Positions 27,931-37,692 of a DNA stretch of 64,000 nucleotides are shown piece by piece. The notes under the pieces were generated by a model, which made no database searches, was not told where the DNA came from, and worked only from the letters and a program-made list of their open reading frames with translations. The DNA lies in NCBI RefSeq assembly GCF_018860705.1, contig NZ_JAHKQA010000073.1, positions 62,001 through 126,000 on the forward strand, read 5' to 3'. Made by a program: the position numbers and the translations under genes. Each line of letters opens with the position of its first letter. Position 1 is the first letter of the stretch. This DNA comes from Citreicella sp. C3M06. Lineage in GTDB: Bacteria; Pseudomonadota; Alphaproteobacteria; Rhodobacterales; Rhodobacteraceae.

Positions 27931-28764
27931 TCAGTCCCGGCGCGGATCGCGCGGGTAGACCCCGAGGATTTCAAGCCGCTCGGTGAAATAGTCCAGTTCC
28001 TCAAGCGCGCGGGCCACGGCCGGATCCTCCGGATGGCCCTCGATATCGGCATAAAACTGCGATGCCTCGAACGAGCCGCCGACCATGTAGCTTTCCAGCT
28101 TGGTCATGTTGACGCCATTGGTGGCAAAGCCGCCCAGCCCCTTGTACAGCGCCGCCGGGATGTTGCGCACCTGAAAAATGAAGGTGGTCATCATGCCATG
28201 GCTGCCGCGCCGGGACAGGTCTGCATCGGGCGACATGATCACGAAACGGGTGGTGTTGTGGGCGTGGTCCTCGATATGCCGCGCAAGGATCTCCAGCCCG
28301 TAGGTCTCGGCCGCCAGATCCGACGCCAGCACACCCATCGTGCGATCACCGCTGCGCGCAAGCTCTGCCGCCGCCCCGGCGCTGTCGGCATAGGCTTCGC
28401 CGCGAATGCCGTATTTGGTCAGAAAGCTGGCCGCCTGTGGCAGCAGCACCACATGGGCGCGCACATTTTTCAGCTCTTGCAGCGTCACGCCCGGCAGCGC
28501 CATCAACGAGATATGCACCCGCACAAAGGCCTCGCCAACAATGCGCAGGCCGCTTTCGGGCAGCAGGCGGTGGATGTCGGCGACCCGCCCATAGGTGGTG
28601 TTTTCGACCGGCAGCATCGCCAGCGCGGCCTCGCCCGAGCGCACCGCCGCGATGACATCCTCGAAGGTCGCGCAGGGCAGCGGCTCCATATCGGGGCGGG
28701 CATTTGCACAGGCTTCATGCGAATAGGCGCCAAGCTCTCCCTGAAAAGCGATACGGTTGCTCAT
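27931..28764 (-). CDS. pheA: Prephenate dehydratase with ACT domain
   Basis: A 277-residue enzyme converting prephenate to phenylpyruvate for phenylalanine synthesis. The catalytic domain (about 1-180) has IAFQGELGAYSHEA, ENTTYGRV and the active-site NTTRF motif. The ACT domain follows (IPAALYKGLGGFATNGVNMTKLES). The feedback-inhibition motif usually written E-S-R-P reads E-S-Y-M here, as in many alphaproteobacterial enzymes, which may change phenylalanine sensitivity. No chorismate mutase domain is fused. It is followed by a small membrane protein gene. Confidence 0.93.
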   Translation of the reverse strand: MSNRIAFQGELGAYSHEACANARPDMEPLPCATFEDVIAAVRSGEAALAMLPVENTTYGRVADIHRLLPESGLRIVGEAFVRVHISLMALPGVTLQELKNVRAHVVLLPQAASFLTKYGIRGEAYADSAGAAAELARSGDRTMGVLASDLAAETYGLEILARHIEDHAHNTTRFVIMSPDADLSRRGSHGMMTTFIFQVRNIPAALYKGLGGFATNGVNMTKLESYMVGGSFEASQFYADIEGHPEDPAVARALEELDYFTERLEILGVYPRDPRRD

Positions 28765-28807
28765 GTCATACTCATCCGGTCAGTGATGTTTTGCACACGC
28801 AATGCGG

Positions 28808-28836
28808 TTGGTGCACATTTGGTCGCGCCTCATATA
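28808..28836 (+). promoter_or_regulatory. Sigma-70-like promoter for cycM
   Basis: TTGGTG (28808-28813) and CATATA (28831-28836) with a 17-base spacer fit a housekeeping promoter, ending about 60 bases upstream of the cytochrome start at 28898. Confidence 0.5.
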
Positions 28837-28897
28837 CCTTGCCAGAAACCATGGGAACCCGTAGAAAACCGCGAGGAGAACTTAGGGATACGCGATC

Positions 28898-29410
28898 ATG
28901 TTCGACACGATGACGATGACCAAGGCCGTTGGCGGCGCATGTGGCGCGCTTCTGGTCTACCTGCTGGGCAGCTGGGTTGGTGAATCCCTGTACAGCATGG
29001 GTGGCCATGGCGAAGAACACGCGGCGGCCTATGTGATCGACACCGGCAGCGAGGGCGGCGGCGCCGAAGAGGAAGCCCCGGTCGATTTCGCCACCCTCAT
29101 GGCCAGCGCCGATGCCGGCGCGGGCGAGAAAGTGTTCGGCAAGTGCCGCGCCTGCCACAAGGTTGACGGCAGCAATGCCACCGGCCCGCATCTTGACGGC
29201 GTGGTGAGCCGCCCGGTCAACGCGGTCGACGGCTTCAACTATTCCGGCGCGCTGCTGCAGGTTGGCGACACATGGACGCCCGAGAACCTGTTCAACTTCC
29301 TCGAAAGCCCCAAGGCGGCTGCTCCGGGCACCACCATGAGCTTTGCCGGGCTGAGAAAGCCCGAAGACCGGGTGAACCTGATCGCCTATCTCGACGGTCT
29401 CGACGGCTGA
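28898..29410 (+). CDS. cycM: Membrane-anchored cytochrome c (CycM / cytochrome c-552 type)
   Basis: A 170-residue class I cytochrome c held to the membrane by an uncleaved N-terminal helix (about 9-27). A Gly/Glu-rich linker follows (35-62), then a heme domain with CRACH at 83-87 and distal Met in GTTMSFAGL about 148. This is the cytochrome cy/CycM architecture of alphaproteobacteria, which carries electrons from the bc1 complex to terminal oxidases, here plausibly the cbb3 oxidase encoded 10 kb away. It is a single gene with its own promoter. Confidence 0.9.
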   Translation: MFDTMTMTKAVGGACGALLVYLLGSWVGESLYSMGGHGEEHAAAYVIDTGSEGGGAEEEAPVDFATLMASADAGAGEKVFGKCRACHKVDGSNATGPHLDGVVSRPVNAVDGFNYSGALLQVGDTWTPENLFNFLESPKAAAPGTTMSFAGLRKPEDRVNLIAYLDGLDG

Positions 29411-29628
29411 TCGACACCGGCACAAGGCAGGGGACAGGGGGCCGCGGATCGTCTCGGCCCTTGCGATACCGGACCGCCCAGCTGCAAGATCGCCCGGCAC
29501 ATCGCGGGGCGATCACGCAAACTCTAGCAATGATCGCTTGAACATGGCCCTGTGGCTCTCGTAGCTTGCACAGGCGGCAGACTGCCGCCGAACGGACTCG
29601 CCACAACAGCCACAGACAGGGAGATCTC

Positions 29629-31521
29629 ATGATCCGGACGACGCGCGCCGCAGCCACCCGACCCGCCCGTTTCTTTGGATCTTCGATCCCCAAGTTTGGC
29701 CTTGCGCTTGCTCTGGCCCTTGCCACCCCGGCGCTGGCACAGGATGACACCGTCATTCACGCCCATGGCGTGTCGTCCTTTGGCGAGCTGAAATACCCCG
29801 AAGGCTTCGCGCATTTCGATTACGTCAACCCGGACGCCCCCAAGGGCGGCGAGATGTCGACATGGGCCTTCGGCACCTTCGACAGCCTGACGCCGTTCAT
29901 CCTCAAGGGTAACGCTGCGGCGCTGTCTTCGGTGTTCTACGACAGCCTGCTGACCGGCACACTGGACGAACCCGACAGCATGTACGGCCTGCTGGCAAGC
30001 AGCGTGGAATACCCCGAAAGCCGCGAGTGGATCATCTTTCACATGCGCCCCGAGGCCAGATTCCGCGACGGCTCGCCTGTCACCGCGCAGGACGTGGTGT
30101 TCAGCTTCGAGACGCTGGTCGACAAGGGCCTGCCCAGCTTCAGGGTGCAGTTCAAGGACATCCTCGGCGCCGAGGCGCTGGACGCCCATACGGTGAAATT
30201 CACCTTCAACCCCGACGGGCCGCTGCGCGAATTGCTGATGACGGCGGGCGGGCTGCCGGTATTCTCGAAAGACTGGTACGCGGATCGCGACTTTGCCGAA
30301 AGCAGCCTCGAGCCGCCGATGGGATCGGGCCAGTACGAATTGCTGTCGGTCGACCCGGGGCGCTCGGTCGCCTACAAGCGGCGCGACGATTACTGGGGCA
30401 AGGATCTGCCGGTGAATGTCGGGCAGAACAATTTCGACGTGCTGCGCGTCGAATATTTCGCCGATTACACCACCGCCTTCGAGGCGTTCAAGGGCGGCGC
30501 CTATACCTACCGCGAGGAATTCCTGTCGAAGCTCTGGGCCACCGGCTATGATTTCCCTGCCACGCAGGACGGCACGATCAAGGTCGACACCCTGCCCGAT
30601 GGTCGCCCGGCGGGCACGCAGGGGTTCTTTTTCAACCTGCGCCGCGACAAGTTTGCCGATCCGCGCGTGCGCGAGGCAATCGGCATGGCGTTCAATTTCG
30701 AATGGTCCAATGAAAGCCTGTTCTACGGGCTTTACGAGCGCACCGACAGCTTCTGGGAAAACTCGCAGACGCTTCAGGCGACGGGGATGCCCTCGCCCGA
30801 GGAACTGGAATTGCTTGAACCGCTGCGCGAGTACATCCCCGAAACCGTGTTCAGCGAACCGGCCTATGTGCCCCCGGTGTCCAGCGCCGAAGACCTTGCC
30901 GACCGCCGCAGCCTGCGCGCGGCCGGCAAGCTGCTTGAAGATGCGGGCTGGATCGTCGGCGATGACGGCTTCCGTTACAAGGACGGCCAGCGGCTGACCC
31001 TCGAGGTGCTCAACGACAGCCCCTCGTTCGACCGCATCATCAACCCGATGATCGACAACCTCGGGCGGCTGGGGATCGAAGCGACAGCCAACCGCGTCGA
31101 TTCCGCCGAAGCGCAGGAGCGCGAAAAGAACTTCAACTTCGATATCGTCACCCAGCGCTTTGCCATGAGCCAGACCCCCGGCGACGAGCTGCGCTCGGTC
31201 TTTGGCTCGGAAACCGCCGATGTGCCCGGCTCGATGAACACCGCGGGGCTCAAGAACGAGGCGGTCGACCGGCTGATCCGCATCATCGCCGATGCCGAAA
31301 GCCGCGAAGACATGACCGTGGCGGTGCATGCGCTAGACCGGGTGCTGCGGGCGCTGCACATCTGGGTGCCGCAATGGTACAAGGGCGTGCACAACATCGC
31401 CTATCTGGATGTTTATGACCGCCCCTCCGACACGCCGCCCCCGCAAGGGCTGGGCGAGATGTCGATCTGGTGGTGGGATACGGCCAAGGCCGACGCGCTG
31501 CGCGCTGCAGGAAAGCTGTAA
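29629..31521 (+). CDS. yejA: Peptide ABC transporter substrate-binding protein YejA
   Basis: A 630-residue family-5 extracellular binding protein, the periplasmic receptor of an oligopeptide/microcin-type importer. The signal peptide runs to about residue 37 (LALALATPALAQ). Family features are HAHGVSSFGELKYPEGF, FRDGSPVTAQDVVFSFE and a long C-terminal lobe with GTQGFFFNLRRDKF. I chose ATG 29629 over the in-frame ATG at 29566 to keep the signal peptide near the N-terminus. It begins the yejABEF operon, with yejB starting seven bases after its stop. Confidence 0.92.
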   Translation: MIRTTRAAATRPARFFGSSIPKFGLALALALATPALAQDDTVIHAHGVSSFGELKYPEGFAHFDYVNPDAPKGGEMSTWAFGTFDSLTPFILKGNAAALSSVFYDSLLTGTLDEPDSMYGLLASSVEYPESREWIIFHMRPEARFRDGSPVTAQDVVFSFETLVDKGLPSFRVQFKDILGAEALDAHTVKFTFNPDGPLRELLMTAGGLPVFSKDWYADRDFAESSLEPPMGSGQYELLSVDPGRSVAYKRRDDYWGKDLPVNVGQNNFDVLRVEYFADYTTAFEAFKGGAYTYREEFLSKLWATGYDFPATQDGTIKVDTLPDGRPAGTQGFFFNLRRDKFADPRVREAIGMAFNFEWSNESLFYGLYERTDSFWENSQTLQATGMPSPEELELLEPLREYIPETVFSEPAYVPPVSSAEDLADRRSLRAAGKLLEDAGWIVGDDGFRYKDGQRLTLEVLNDSPSFDRIINPMIDNLGRLGIEATANRVDSAEAQEREKNFNFDIVTQRFAMSQTPGDELRSVFGSETADVPGSMNTAGLKNEAVDRLIRIIADAESREDMTVAVHALDRVLRALHIWVPQWYKGVHNIAYLDVYDRPSDTPPPQGLGEMSIWWWDTAKADALRAAGKL

Positions 31522-31527
31522 CCCCCT

Positions 31528-32613
31528 ATGGGCGCCTATATTCTCAGACGACTGCTGCTGATCATCCCGACTCTTCTGGGGATCATGATCATCAACTTCA
31601 CGCTGGTTCAATTCGTGCCCGGCGGGCCGATCGAGCAGATCATTGCGCAGGTTCAGGGCGGCGGCGACGTGTTCGAGGGCTTCTCGGGCGGCGGCGGCGA
31701 GGTGGCGGCCGGTGGCGGTGGCGGCGCGGATCAATACGCCGGGGCCCGCGGCTTGCCTGCCGATTTCATCGCCGATCTGGAAAAGGAATTCGGCTTCGAC
31801 AAGCCCCCAATCGAACGTTTCCTGACCATGCTGTGGAATTACATGCGTTTCGATTTCGGCGAGAGTTACTTCCGCTCGATCTCGGTGATCGATCTGGTGA
31901 TGGAAAAGATGCCGGTGTCGATCTCGCTGGGCCTGTGGTCGACGCTGATCGCCTATATCATCTCGATCCCGCTGGGCATCCGCAAGGCGGTCAAGGATGG
32001 CACCGCTTTTGATACATGGACATCCGGCGCGATCATCGTCGCCTATGCGATCCCCGGCTTCCTGTTCGCCATCCTGCTGCTGGTGCTGTTCGCGGGCGGC
32101 TCTTACTGGCAGATTTTCCCCATTCGCGGCCTGACCTCCGACAACTGGGAGGCGCTGAGCTGGCCCGCCAGGATCGCCGATTACTTCTGGCACATCACGC
32201 TGCCGGTGCTGGCCTCGACCATCTCGGCCTTTGCCACGCTGACGCTGCTGACCAAGAACAGCTTTCTCGACGAGATCAAGAAACACTACGTGATGACCGC
32301 CCGCGCCAAGGGGCTGACCGAACGCCGGGTGCTGTACGGCCATGTCTTCCGCAACGCCATGCTGATCGTCATCGCAGGCTTTCCGGCGGTGTTCATCGGG
32401 GTGTTCTTTTCCGGCAGCCTGATCATCGAGACGATCTTTTCGCTCGACGGGCTTGGCCGGCTGGGCTTTGAGGCCGCGGTGGCGCGCGATTACCCGGTGA
32501 TCTTCGGCACGCTGTTCATATTCGGCCTCATTGGCCTTGTGGTCGGCATCCTGTCGGACCTGATGTATGTCCTCGTCGATCCGCGCATCGACTTCGAAAA
32601 GCGCGAGGGCTGA
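31528..32613 (+). CDS. yejB: Peptide ABC transporter permease YejB
   Basis: A 361-residue inner-membrane permease with six predicted helices and the BPD_transp_1 fold. The EAA-type cytoplasmic loop is [22 protein letters not shown]. After the first helix there is a Gly-rich periplasmic insertion (about 45-75, with GGG and GGGGG runs) of low complexity, longer than in many OppB-type proteins. It pairs with YejE. Seven bases separate it from yejA, and yejE starts two bases after its stop. Confidence 0.93.
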   Translation: MGAYILRRLLLIIPTLLGIMIINFTLVQFVPGGPIEQIIAQVQGGGDVFEGFSGGGGEVAAGGGGGADQYAGARGLPADFIADLEKEFGFDKPPIERFLTMLWNYMRFDFGESYFRSISVIDLVMEKMPVSISLGLWSTLIAYIISIPLGIRKAVKDGTAFDTWTSGAIIVAYAIPGFLFAILLLVLFAGGSYWQIFPIRGLTSDNWEALSWPARIADYFWHITLPVLASTISAFATLTLLTKNSFLDEIKKHYVMTARAKGLTERRVLYGHVFRNAMLIVIAGFPAVFIGVFFSGSLIIETIFSLDGLGRLGFEAAVARDYPVIFGTLFIFGLIGLVVGILSDLMYVLVDPRIDFEKREG

Positions 32614-32614
32614 G

Positions 32615-33796
32615 ATGAGCTACGAATCCTCTCCGCTGCGCCCCAACCCCGAACCGGGCGCAGGCCCGATCCCGCAGAGCCGGGCGCGCTTTGCCCTGTC
32701 GCCGCTGAACGCGCGGCGCTGGCGCAATTTCCGCCGCAACGGGCGGGCGTTCTGGTCGCTGGTGATCTTCACCATCCTGTTCACCCTGTCGCTGTTCGCC
32801 GAGTTCATCGCCAACGACAAGCCGATCCTCGTGAACTATCGCGGCGAGTACCGGATGCCGATCTTCAGCTTTTACGCCGAGACCGACTTTGGCGGCGATT
32901 TCCGCACCGAGGCCGCCTATCAGGACCCCGAAGTCAAATGCCTGATCCGCACCGGCGGGCTCGAGGCCTGTTTCGATGACCCCGACGGGCTGATCGCAAA
33001 GGTCGACGCGGGCGAGGATCTTGGCATTGATGCCCAGCCCGGCTGGATGCTCTGGCCGGTGATCCCCTACAGCTTCAACACCCCGGTGGATCGCCCGGGC
33101 GCCGCCCCCCTGCCCCCGAACGCGCAGAACTGGCTGGGCACCGATGACACCAAGCGCGATGTCGCGGCGCGGGTGCTGTACGGGTTTCGCCTGTCGATCC
33201 TGTTTACTTTGATCGTGACGGTCTGCGCCTCGCTGATCGGCATCATCGCCGGGGCGCTTCAGGGCTATTTCGGCGGCTGGCTCGACCTGATCTTTCAGCG
33301 GGTGATCGAGATCTGGTCATCGACCCCGTCGCTCTACATCATCATCATCCTCTTCGCCATTCTGGGCCGCAGTTTCTGGCTTCTGGTATTCCTGACCATC
33401 GCCTTTGGCTGGACGGCGCTGGTGGGCGTGGTGCGCGCCGAATTCCTGCGCGCGCGCAACCTTGAATACGTGCGCGCGGCCAAGGCGCTGGGGGTCAGCA
33501 ACACCGTCATCATGTTCCGCCATATGCTGCCCAACGCCATGGTCGCCACCCTGACCATGCTGCCGTTCATCGTCACCGGCACGATTTCCACGCTGGCGGG
33601 GCTGGATTTCCTTGGCTTCGGGCTGCCGTCTTCGGCGCCGTCGCTGGGCGAGCTGACGCTTCAGGCGAAACAGAACCTGCAAGCGCCGTGGCTTGCCTTT
33701 ACCGCCTTTACCGTGTTCGCGCTGATGCTCTCGCTGCTGGTCTTCATCTTTGAAGGCGTGCGCGATGCGTTCGACCCAAGGAAGACCTTTTCATGA
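32615..33796 (+). CDS. yejE: Peptide ABC transporter permease YejE
   Basis: A 393-residue permease. A cytoplasmic N-terminus is followed by one helix, a large periplasmic loop (about 70-170) and five more helices carrying the EAA loop RAAKALGVSNTVIMFRHMLP. This large periplasmic loop is typical of YejE. I chose ATG 32615 (MSYESSPLRP) because it lies directly after the yejB stop; the in-frame ATG 16 codons earlier lies inside yejB. It overlaps yejF by four bases (ATGA). Confidence 0.93.
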   Translation: MSYESSPLRPNPEPGAGPIPQSRARFALSPLNARRWRNFRRNGRAFWSLVIFTILFTLSLFAEFIANDKPILVNYRGEYRMPIFSFYAETDFGGDFRTEAAYQDPEVKCLIRTGGLEACFDDPDGLIAKVDAGEDLGIDAQPGWMLWPVIPYSFNTPVDRPGAAPLPPNAQNWLGTDDTKRDVAARVLYGFRLSILFTLIVTVCASLIGIIAGALQGYFGGWLDLIFQRVIEIWSSTPSLYIIIILFAILGRSFWLLVFLTIAFGWTALVGVVRAEFLRARNLEYVRAAKALGVSNTVIMFRHMLPNAMVATLTMLPFIVTGTISTLAGLDFLGFGLPSSAPSLGELTLQAKQNLQAPWLAFTAFTVFALMLSLLVFIFEGVRDAFDPRKTFS

Positions 33797-35382
33797 CCCT
33801 GCTCGATGTGCGCGACCTGAAGGTGAGCTTCCGGCAGGATGGCAAGACCTCGCAAGCGGTCAAGGGCGTGTCGTTTTCGCTCGCCAAAGGCGAGACGGTG
33901 GCGCTGGTCGGCGAAAGCGGCTCTGGCAAATCGGTGACGGCGCTGTCGACGGTGTCGCTGCTGGGGGATTCCGCGCAGGTCGAAGGCTCGGTGCAGTACA
34001 AGGGGGCCGAGATGATCGGTGCCTCGCCAGCCAAGCTGCGCGCGGTGCGCGGCAATGACATCAGCTTCATCTTTCAGGAACCGATGACCTCGCTCAACCC
34101 GCTGCACACGCTGGAAAAGCAGCTCGGCGAAAGCCTTGCGCTGCATCAGGGGCTGGTGGGCGATGCGGCGCGGGCACGCATTCTGGAGCTGCTGACCAAG
34201 GTCGGCATCCGCGAGCCGGAAAGCCGGCTGTCGGCCTATCCGCACCAGCTTTCGGGCGGGCAGCGTCAGCGGGTGATGATCGCCATGGCGCTGGCCAATG
34301 GGCCGGATCTGCTGATCGCTGACGAGCCGACAACGGCGCTGGACGTGACCATTCAGGCGCAGATCTTAGAGTTGCTGGCTGAGCTGAAGCGCTCGATGGG
34401 GCTGTCGATGCTGTTCATCACCCATGACCTGAACATCGTGCGCAAGATCGCCGACCGGGTTTGCGTGATGAAACAGGGCGAGATCGTCGAGCAGGGCCCA
34501 ACGGGCGAGCTCTTCGCCAACCCGCAGCACCCCTATACGCAGATGTTGATTTCCGCCGAAAGCAGCGGCCAGCCGAACCCGGTTGCGCCCGATGCCGAAG
34601 AGGTGGCGCGCACCGACAAGTTGAAGATCTGGTTCCCGATCCAGCGCGGCTTTCTGAAAAAGACGGTTGGCCATGTCAAGGCGGTGAACGAGGCCAGCTT
34701 TGCCGTGCGCGCCGGTGAAACCGTCGGCATCGTCGGTGAATCTGGCTCGGGCAAGACCACGCTGGCGCTGGCGGTGATGCGGCTGATCGCATCAGAGGGC
34801 GGCATCACTTATCGCGGCCGCGACGTGCGCGGCTGGTCGACCCGCGAATTGCGCCGCCTGCGCAGCGAAATGCAGATCGTGTTTCAGGACCCGTTCGGCT
34901 CGCTCTCGCCGCGCATGACCTGCGAGCAGATCATCGCCGAGGGGCTGGGCGTGCATGGCTCGCCCGATGGCAAACCGGCGGCGCAGGCGGTCGAAGAGGT
35001 GATGCGCGAGGTTGGGCTCGATCCGGCGACAAAGCACCGCTACCCGCATGAATTCTCGGGCGGGCAGCGCCAGCGCATCGCCATCGCGCGGGCCATGGTA
35101 CTGCGGCCCCGGCTGGTGGTGCTGGACGAGCCGACCTCGGCGCTGGACATGACGGTGCAGGTGCAGATCGTTGAGCTGCTGCGCGAATTGCAGCGCAAGT
35201 ATGATCTGGCCTACCTGTTCATCTCGCACGACCTGAAGGTGGTGCAGGCGATGTCGCACAAGATCATCGTGATGAAACAGGGCGACGTGGTCGAAACCGG
35301 CGAGGCGGCAGCGATCTTTTCCAATCCGCAGACGGCCTATACCCGCAAGCTGTTCGCGGCGGCCTTTGATCTGGCGGGGTAG
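33793..35382 (+). CDS. yejF: Peptide ABC transporter fused ATPase YejF
   Basis: A 529-residue protein with two ABC ATPase domains in one chain. Each has Walker A (GESGSGKS about 37-44, GESGSGKT about 315-322), the signature LSGGQRQRV or FSGGQRQRI, and Walker B (LLIADEPTTALD, LVVLDEPTSALD). It powers the YejABE importer for peptides. Translation is coupled to yejE by an ATGA overlap. The downstream gene hemN is convergent, with only 28 bases between stops and no obvious terminator hairpin. Confidence 0.95.
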   Translation: MTLLDVRDLKVSFRQDGKTSQAVKGVSFSLAKGETVALVGESGSGKSVTALSTVSLLGDSAQVEGSVQYKGAEMIGASPAKLRAVRGNDISFIFQEPMTSLNPLHTLEKQLGESLALHQGLVGDAARARILELLTKVGIREPESRLSAYPHQLSGGQRQRVMIAMALANGPDLLIADEPTTALDVTIQAQILELLAELKRSMGLSMLFITHDLNIVRKIADRVCVMKQGEIVEQGPTGELFANPQHPYTQMLISAESSGQPNPVAPDAEEVARTDKLKIWFPIQRGFLKKTVGHVKAVNEASFAVRAGETVGIVGESGSGKTTLALAVMRLIASEGGITYRGRDVRGWSTRELRRLRSEMQIVFQDPFGSLSPRMTCEQIIAEGLGVHGSPDGKPAAQAVEEVMREVGLDPATKHRYPHEFSGGQRQRIAIARAMVLRPRLVVLDEPTSALDMTVQVQIVELLRELQRKYDLAYLFISHDLKVVQAMSHKIIVMKQGDVVETGEAAAIFSNPQTAYTRKLFAAAFDLAG

Positions 35383-35410
35383 CCCCGCGCGCGGCTGATT
35401 TCGACGGCGC

Positions 35411-36766
35411 TCAGATCGCCGAACTGTGCTTTGCCTTGGCCGTATCGTAGCTGTCGAAGGCGCGCGCGACGAGGCGGGTCAGCGGGCGGGCGTCTTGGGG
35501 GATGAACAGCCCCTCGCTGCTCACCCTGAGCAGCCCGTCGAACGCGTCATTCACCTTTGCATAGATTGCAGCAAGCGCTTCGCGCTCGGCGCCGTAAGAG
35601 CGCACCAGCTCGTCGTTGCGCGTGTGGAAGTCACACATCAGCATTTCGATCATGCGGGCGCGCAGCCGGTCGTCGCCGCGAAAGGCATGGCCTCTGGCCG
35701 TGGCAAAACCACCGTCGCGCACTGCGCCCTGATAGGCCGAGGTCGACGAGACGTTCTGCGCATAGCCTTGCGGGAAACGCGAAATCGAAGACGCCCCAAG
35801 CCCGATCAACACCTCGGAGGTATCATCGGTATAGCCTTGGAAATTGCGCCGCAGCTTGCCGGTCTTCTGCGCGATGGCCAGCCCGTCGTCGGGCGCGGCG
35901 AAATGGTCGATGCCGATTTCCGCATACCCATCCCAGGCGAACAGCCGGCGCGCGGTCTCGAACAGCGCAAGCCGGTCTTCCGGGCTGGGCAGCGCGTCAG
36001 ACGGGATCATCTGCTGGCGCTTGGCCATCCACGGCACATGCGCATAGCCATATAGCGCCACCCGGTCTGGCGCGAAGCTCAGCAGCTTCTGCACGGTTTC
36101 GGTGATGCGCTCGCGGGTCTGATGCGGCAGGCCAAAGAGGATGTCGGCATTCAGGCTCGCCACACCGCGCGCGCGGATCATCTCGACCGCGTTGCGGGTG
36201 ATCTCGAAACTTTGCGGGCGGCCGATGGTCTCTTGGATCTGCGCGTTGAAATCCTGCACCCCGATCGAGGCCCGGTTCATCCCGCCCGCCGCCAGCACAT
36301 CGAGCCGCGCGCCGTCGATCTCGTTGGGATCGATCTCGACCGAGAATTCGGCATTCTCGGCGAAATCCGCCACCTCCCGGACCTTGTCGAGCAGCGCGCG
36401 CATCATGTCCGGCGTCAGCAGCGTCGGCGTGCCGCCGCCCCAATGCAGACGCGACAGCTTTACCCCGCGCGGCAGATGCGCCTTGAGCAGTTCCAGTTCG
36501 TCCATCAGCGTTTCGACATACCCCGCCACCGGCGACAGGGTCGTGGTGCCTTGGGTGCGGCAGGCGCAGAACCAGCAGAGCCTGCGACAGAACGGCACGT
36601 GCAGATACAGCGACACTGTACCGTTGGCCGGGATCGCCTCGATCCACGAGGTAAAATCCTGCGCAGACACCGAATTCGAGAAATGCGGCGCCGTCGGATA
36701 GCTGGTGTACCGGGGCACTTTCGCGTCGAAAAGCCCCAGGTGGGAGAGTTGTGTTCGCGTGATCAT
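35411..36766 (-). CDS. hemN: Oxygen-independent coproporphyrinogen III oxidase HemN
   Basis: A 451-residue radical SAM enzyme that decarboxylates coproporphyrinogen III when oxygen is scarce. The cluster motif is at Cys60, Cys64, Cys67 with a fourth Cys69 (FCRRLCWFCAC), the pattern of true HemN rather than HemW. LHWGGGTPT and VEIDPNEI are also present. The start region (VPRYTSYPTAPHFS) is family-typical. It is divergent from fnrL across a shared FNR box, so it should be induced at low oxygen. Confidence 0.94.
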   Translation of the reverse strand: MITRTQLSHLGLFDAKVPRYTSYPTAPHFSNSVSAQDFTSWIEAIPANGTVSLYLHVPFCRRLCWFCACRTQGTTTLSPVAGYVETLMDELELLKAHLPRGVKLSRLHWGGGTPTLLTPDMMRALLDKVREVADFAENAEFSVEIDPNEIDGARLDVLAAGGMNRASIGVQDFNAQIQETIGRPQSFEITRNAVEMIRARGVASLNADILFGLPHQTRERITETVQKLLSFAPDRVALYGYAHVPWMAKRQQMIPSDALPSPEDRLALFETARRLFAWDGYAEIGIDHFAAPDDGLAIAQKTGKLRRNFQGYTDDTSEVLIGLGASSISRFPQGYAQNVSSTSAYQGAVRDGGFATARGHAFRGDDRLRARMIEMLMCDFHTRNDELVRSYGAEREALAAIYAKVNDAFDGLLRVSSEGLFIPQDARPLTRLVARAFDSYDTAKAKHSSAI

Positions 36767-36801
36767 GCGCCTACACTTAGAAGTGCGCGCAAGCCCATAC
36801 T

Positions 36802-36815
36802 TTGACCCAGATCAA
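36802..36815. promoter_or_regulatory. FNR box between hemN and fnrL
   Basis: TTGAC-CCAG-ATCAA is close to the FNR consensus TTGAT-N4-ATCAA. It lies 36 bases from the hemN start and 49 bases upstream of fnrL, so it probably controls hemN and may autoregulate fnrL. Confidence 0.75.
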
Positions 36816-36863
36816 GAGCCCCTGCTGCCATGGGGCCTGATCGTCAACAGGACTGTGAACACC

Positions 36864-37610
36864 ATGCTCAACGACCGCAGCCCTGCATTTTCTCAGGATT
36901 GTAACGAATGCCCAATTCGCCACAGGGCGGTCTGTGCCCGTTGCGAAACGGACGAGCTCGCACGCCTGGACGAGATCAAGTACTATCGCAGGTTCGAGGC
37001 GGGCCAGACGGTGATCTGGTCAGGCGATCGGATGGATTTCGTCGGCTCGGTGGTGTCGGGCATCGCCACGCTGACGCAGACTATGGAAGACGGGCGCACA
37101 CAGATGGTCGGCCTGTTGCTGCCGTCGGATTTCGTCGGGCGGCCGGGCCGCAACGCGGCGGCCTATGACGTGACCGCCACCACCGATCTGGTGATGTGCT
37201 GTTTCCGCAAGACGCCGTTCGAAGACCTGATGAACCGCACGCCCCACATCGCGCAGCGCCTGCTGGAAATGACGCTGGACGAGCTTGACGCCGCCCGCGA
37301 ATGGATGCTGGTGCTGGGCCGCAAGACCGCGCGGGAAAAGATCGCCTCGTTGCTGTCGATCATCGCCCGCCGCGATGCGTCGATCAACCTGCGCAGCGCC
37401 ACTGGCGATGTCGTGTTCGACCTGCCGCTCACCCGCGAGGCGATGGCCGATTACCTTGGCCTGACGCTGGAAACCGTGTCGCGGCAGATCTCTGCGCTGC
37501 GAAAGGACGGGGTGATCGCGCTGGAAGGCAAGCGCCACGTCACCGTGCCCGACATGACGCGTCTGCTGGAAGAAGCGGGCGACGACGCCGATGGCGGCGT
37601 TTTCGCCTGA
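36864..37610 (+). CDS. fnrL: Anaerobic regulator FnrL (Crp/Fnr family)
   Basis: A 248-residue oxygen-sensing activator. The N-terminal cysteines Cys13, Cys16, Cys24 and Cys27, with Cys112/113 inside the sensor domain, can hold a 4Fe-4S cluster that is lost on oxygen exposure. The C-terminal helix-turn-helix has the FNR-type recognition sequence LTLETVSRQISAL (E..SR), matching TTGAT half-sites. I chose ATG 36864 (MLNDRSPAF); upstream in-frame ATGs would extend into the FNR-box region. Probable targets in the window are hemN, the universal stress protein gene and ccoNOQP. Confidence 0.93.
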   Translation: MLNDRSPAFSQDCNECPIRHRAVCARCETDELARLDEIKYYRRFEAGQTVIWSGDRMDFVGSVVSGIATLTQTMEDGRTQMVGLLLPSDFVGRPGRNAAAYDVTATTDLVMCCFRKTPFEDLMNRTPHIAQRLLEMTLDELDAAREWMLVLGRKTAREKIASLLSIIARRDASINLRSATGDVVFDLPLTREAMADYLGLTLETVSRQISALRKDGVIALEGKRHVTVPDMTRLLEEAGDDADGGVFA

Positions 37611-37665
37611 TACCTTCGTGATTAAGCATATGTGTCAGTTGCATCCGGGTGTTTGCGCGGCGATG

Positions 37666-37685
37666 CTGCGTTGATATCAACGCAG
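37666..37685. promoter_or_regulatory. Perfect 20-bp palindrome, probable MarR operator
   Basis: CTGCGTTGATATCAACGCAG is an exact palindrome ending seven bases before the MarR-type gene start at 37693. Its core TTGATATCAA resembles typical MarR operators. No Shine-Dalgarno sequence follows, so the transcript may be leaderless or nearly so. Confidence 0.75.
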
Positions 37686-37692
37686 GCGCAAT

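Noticed and set aside
31660-31740. Glycine-rich tract in yejB considered as a frameshift or assembly error
   Set aside because: The reading frame is continuous through it, and residues on both sides align to YejB in the same frame. It looks like a natural periplasmic insertion.
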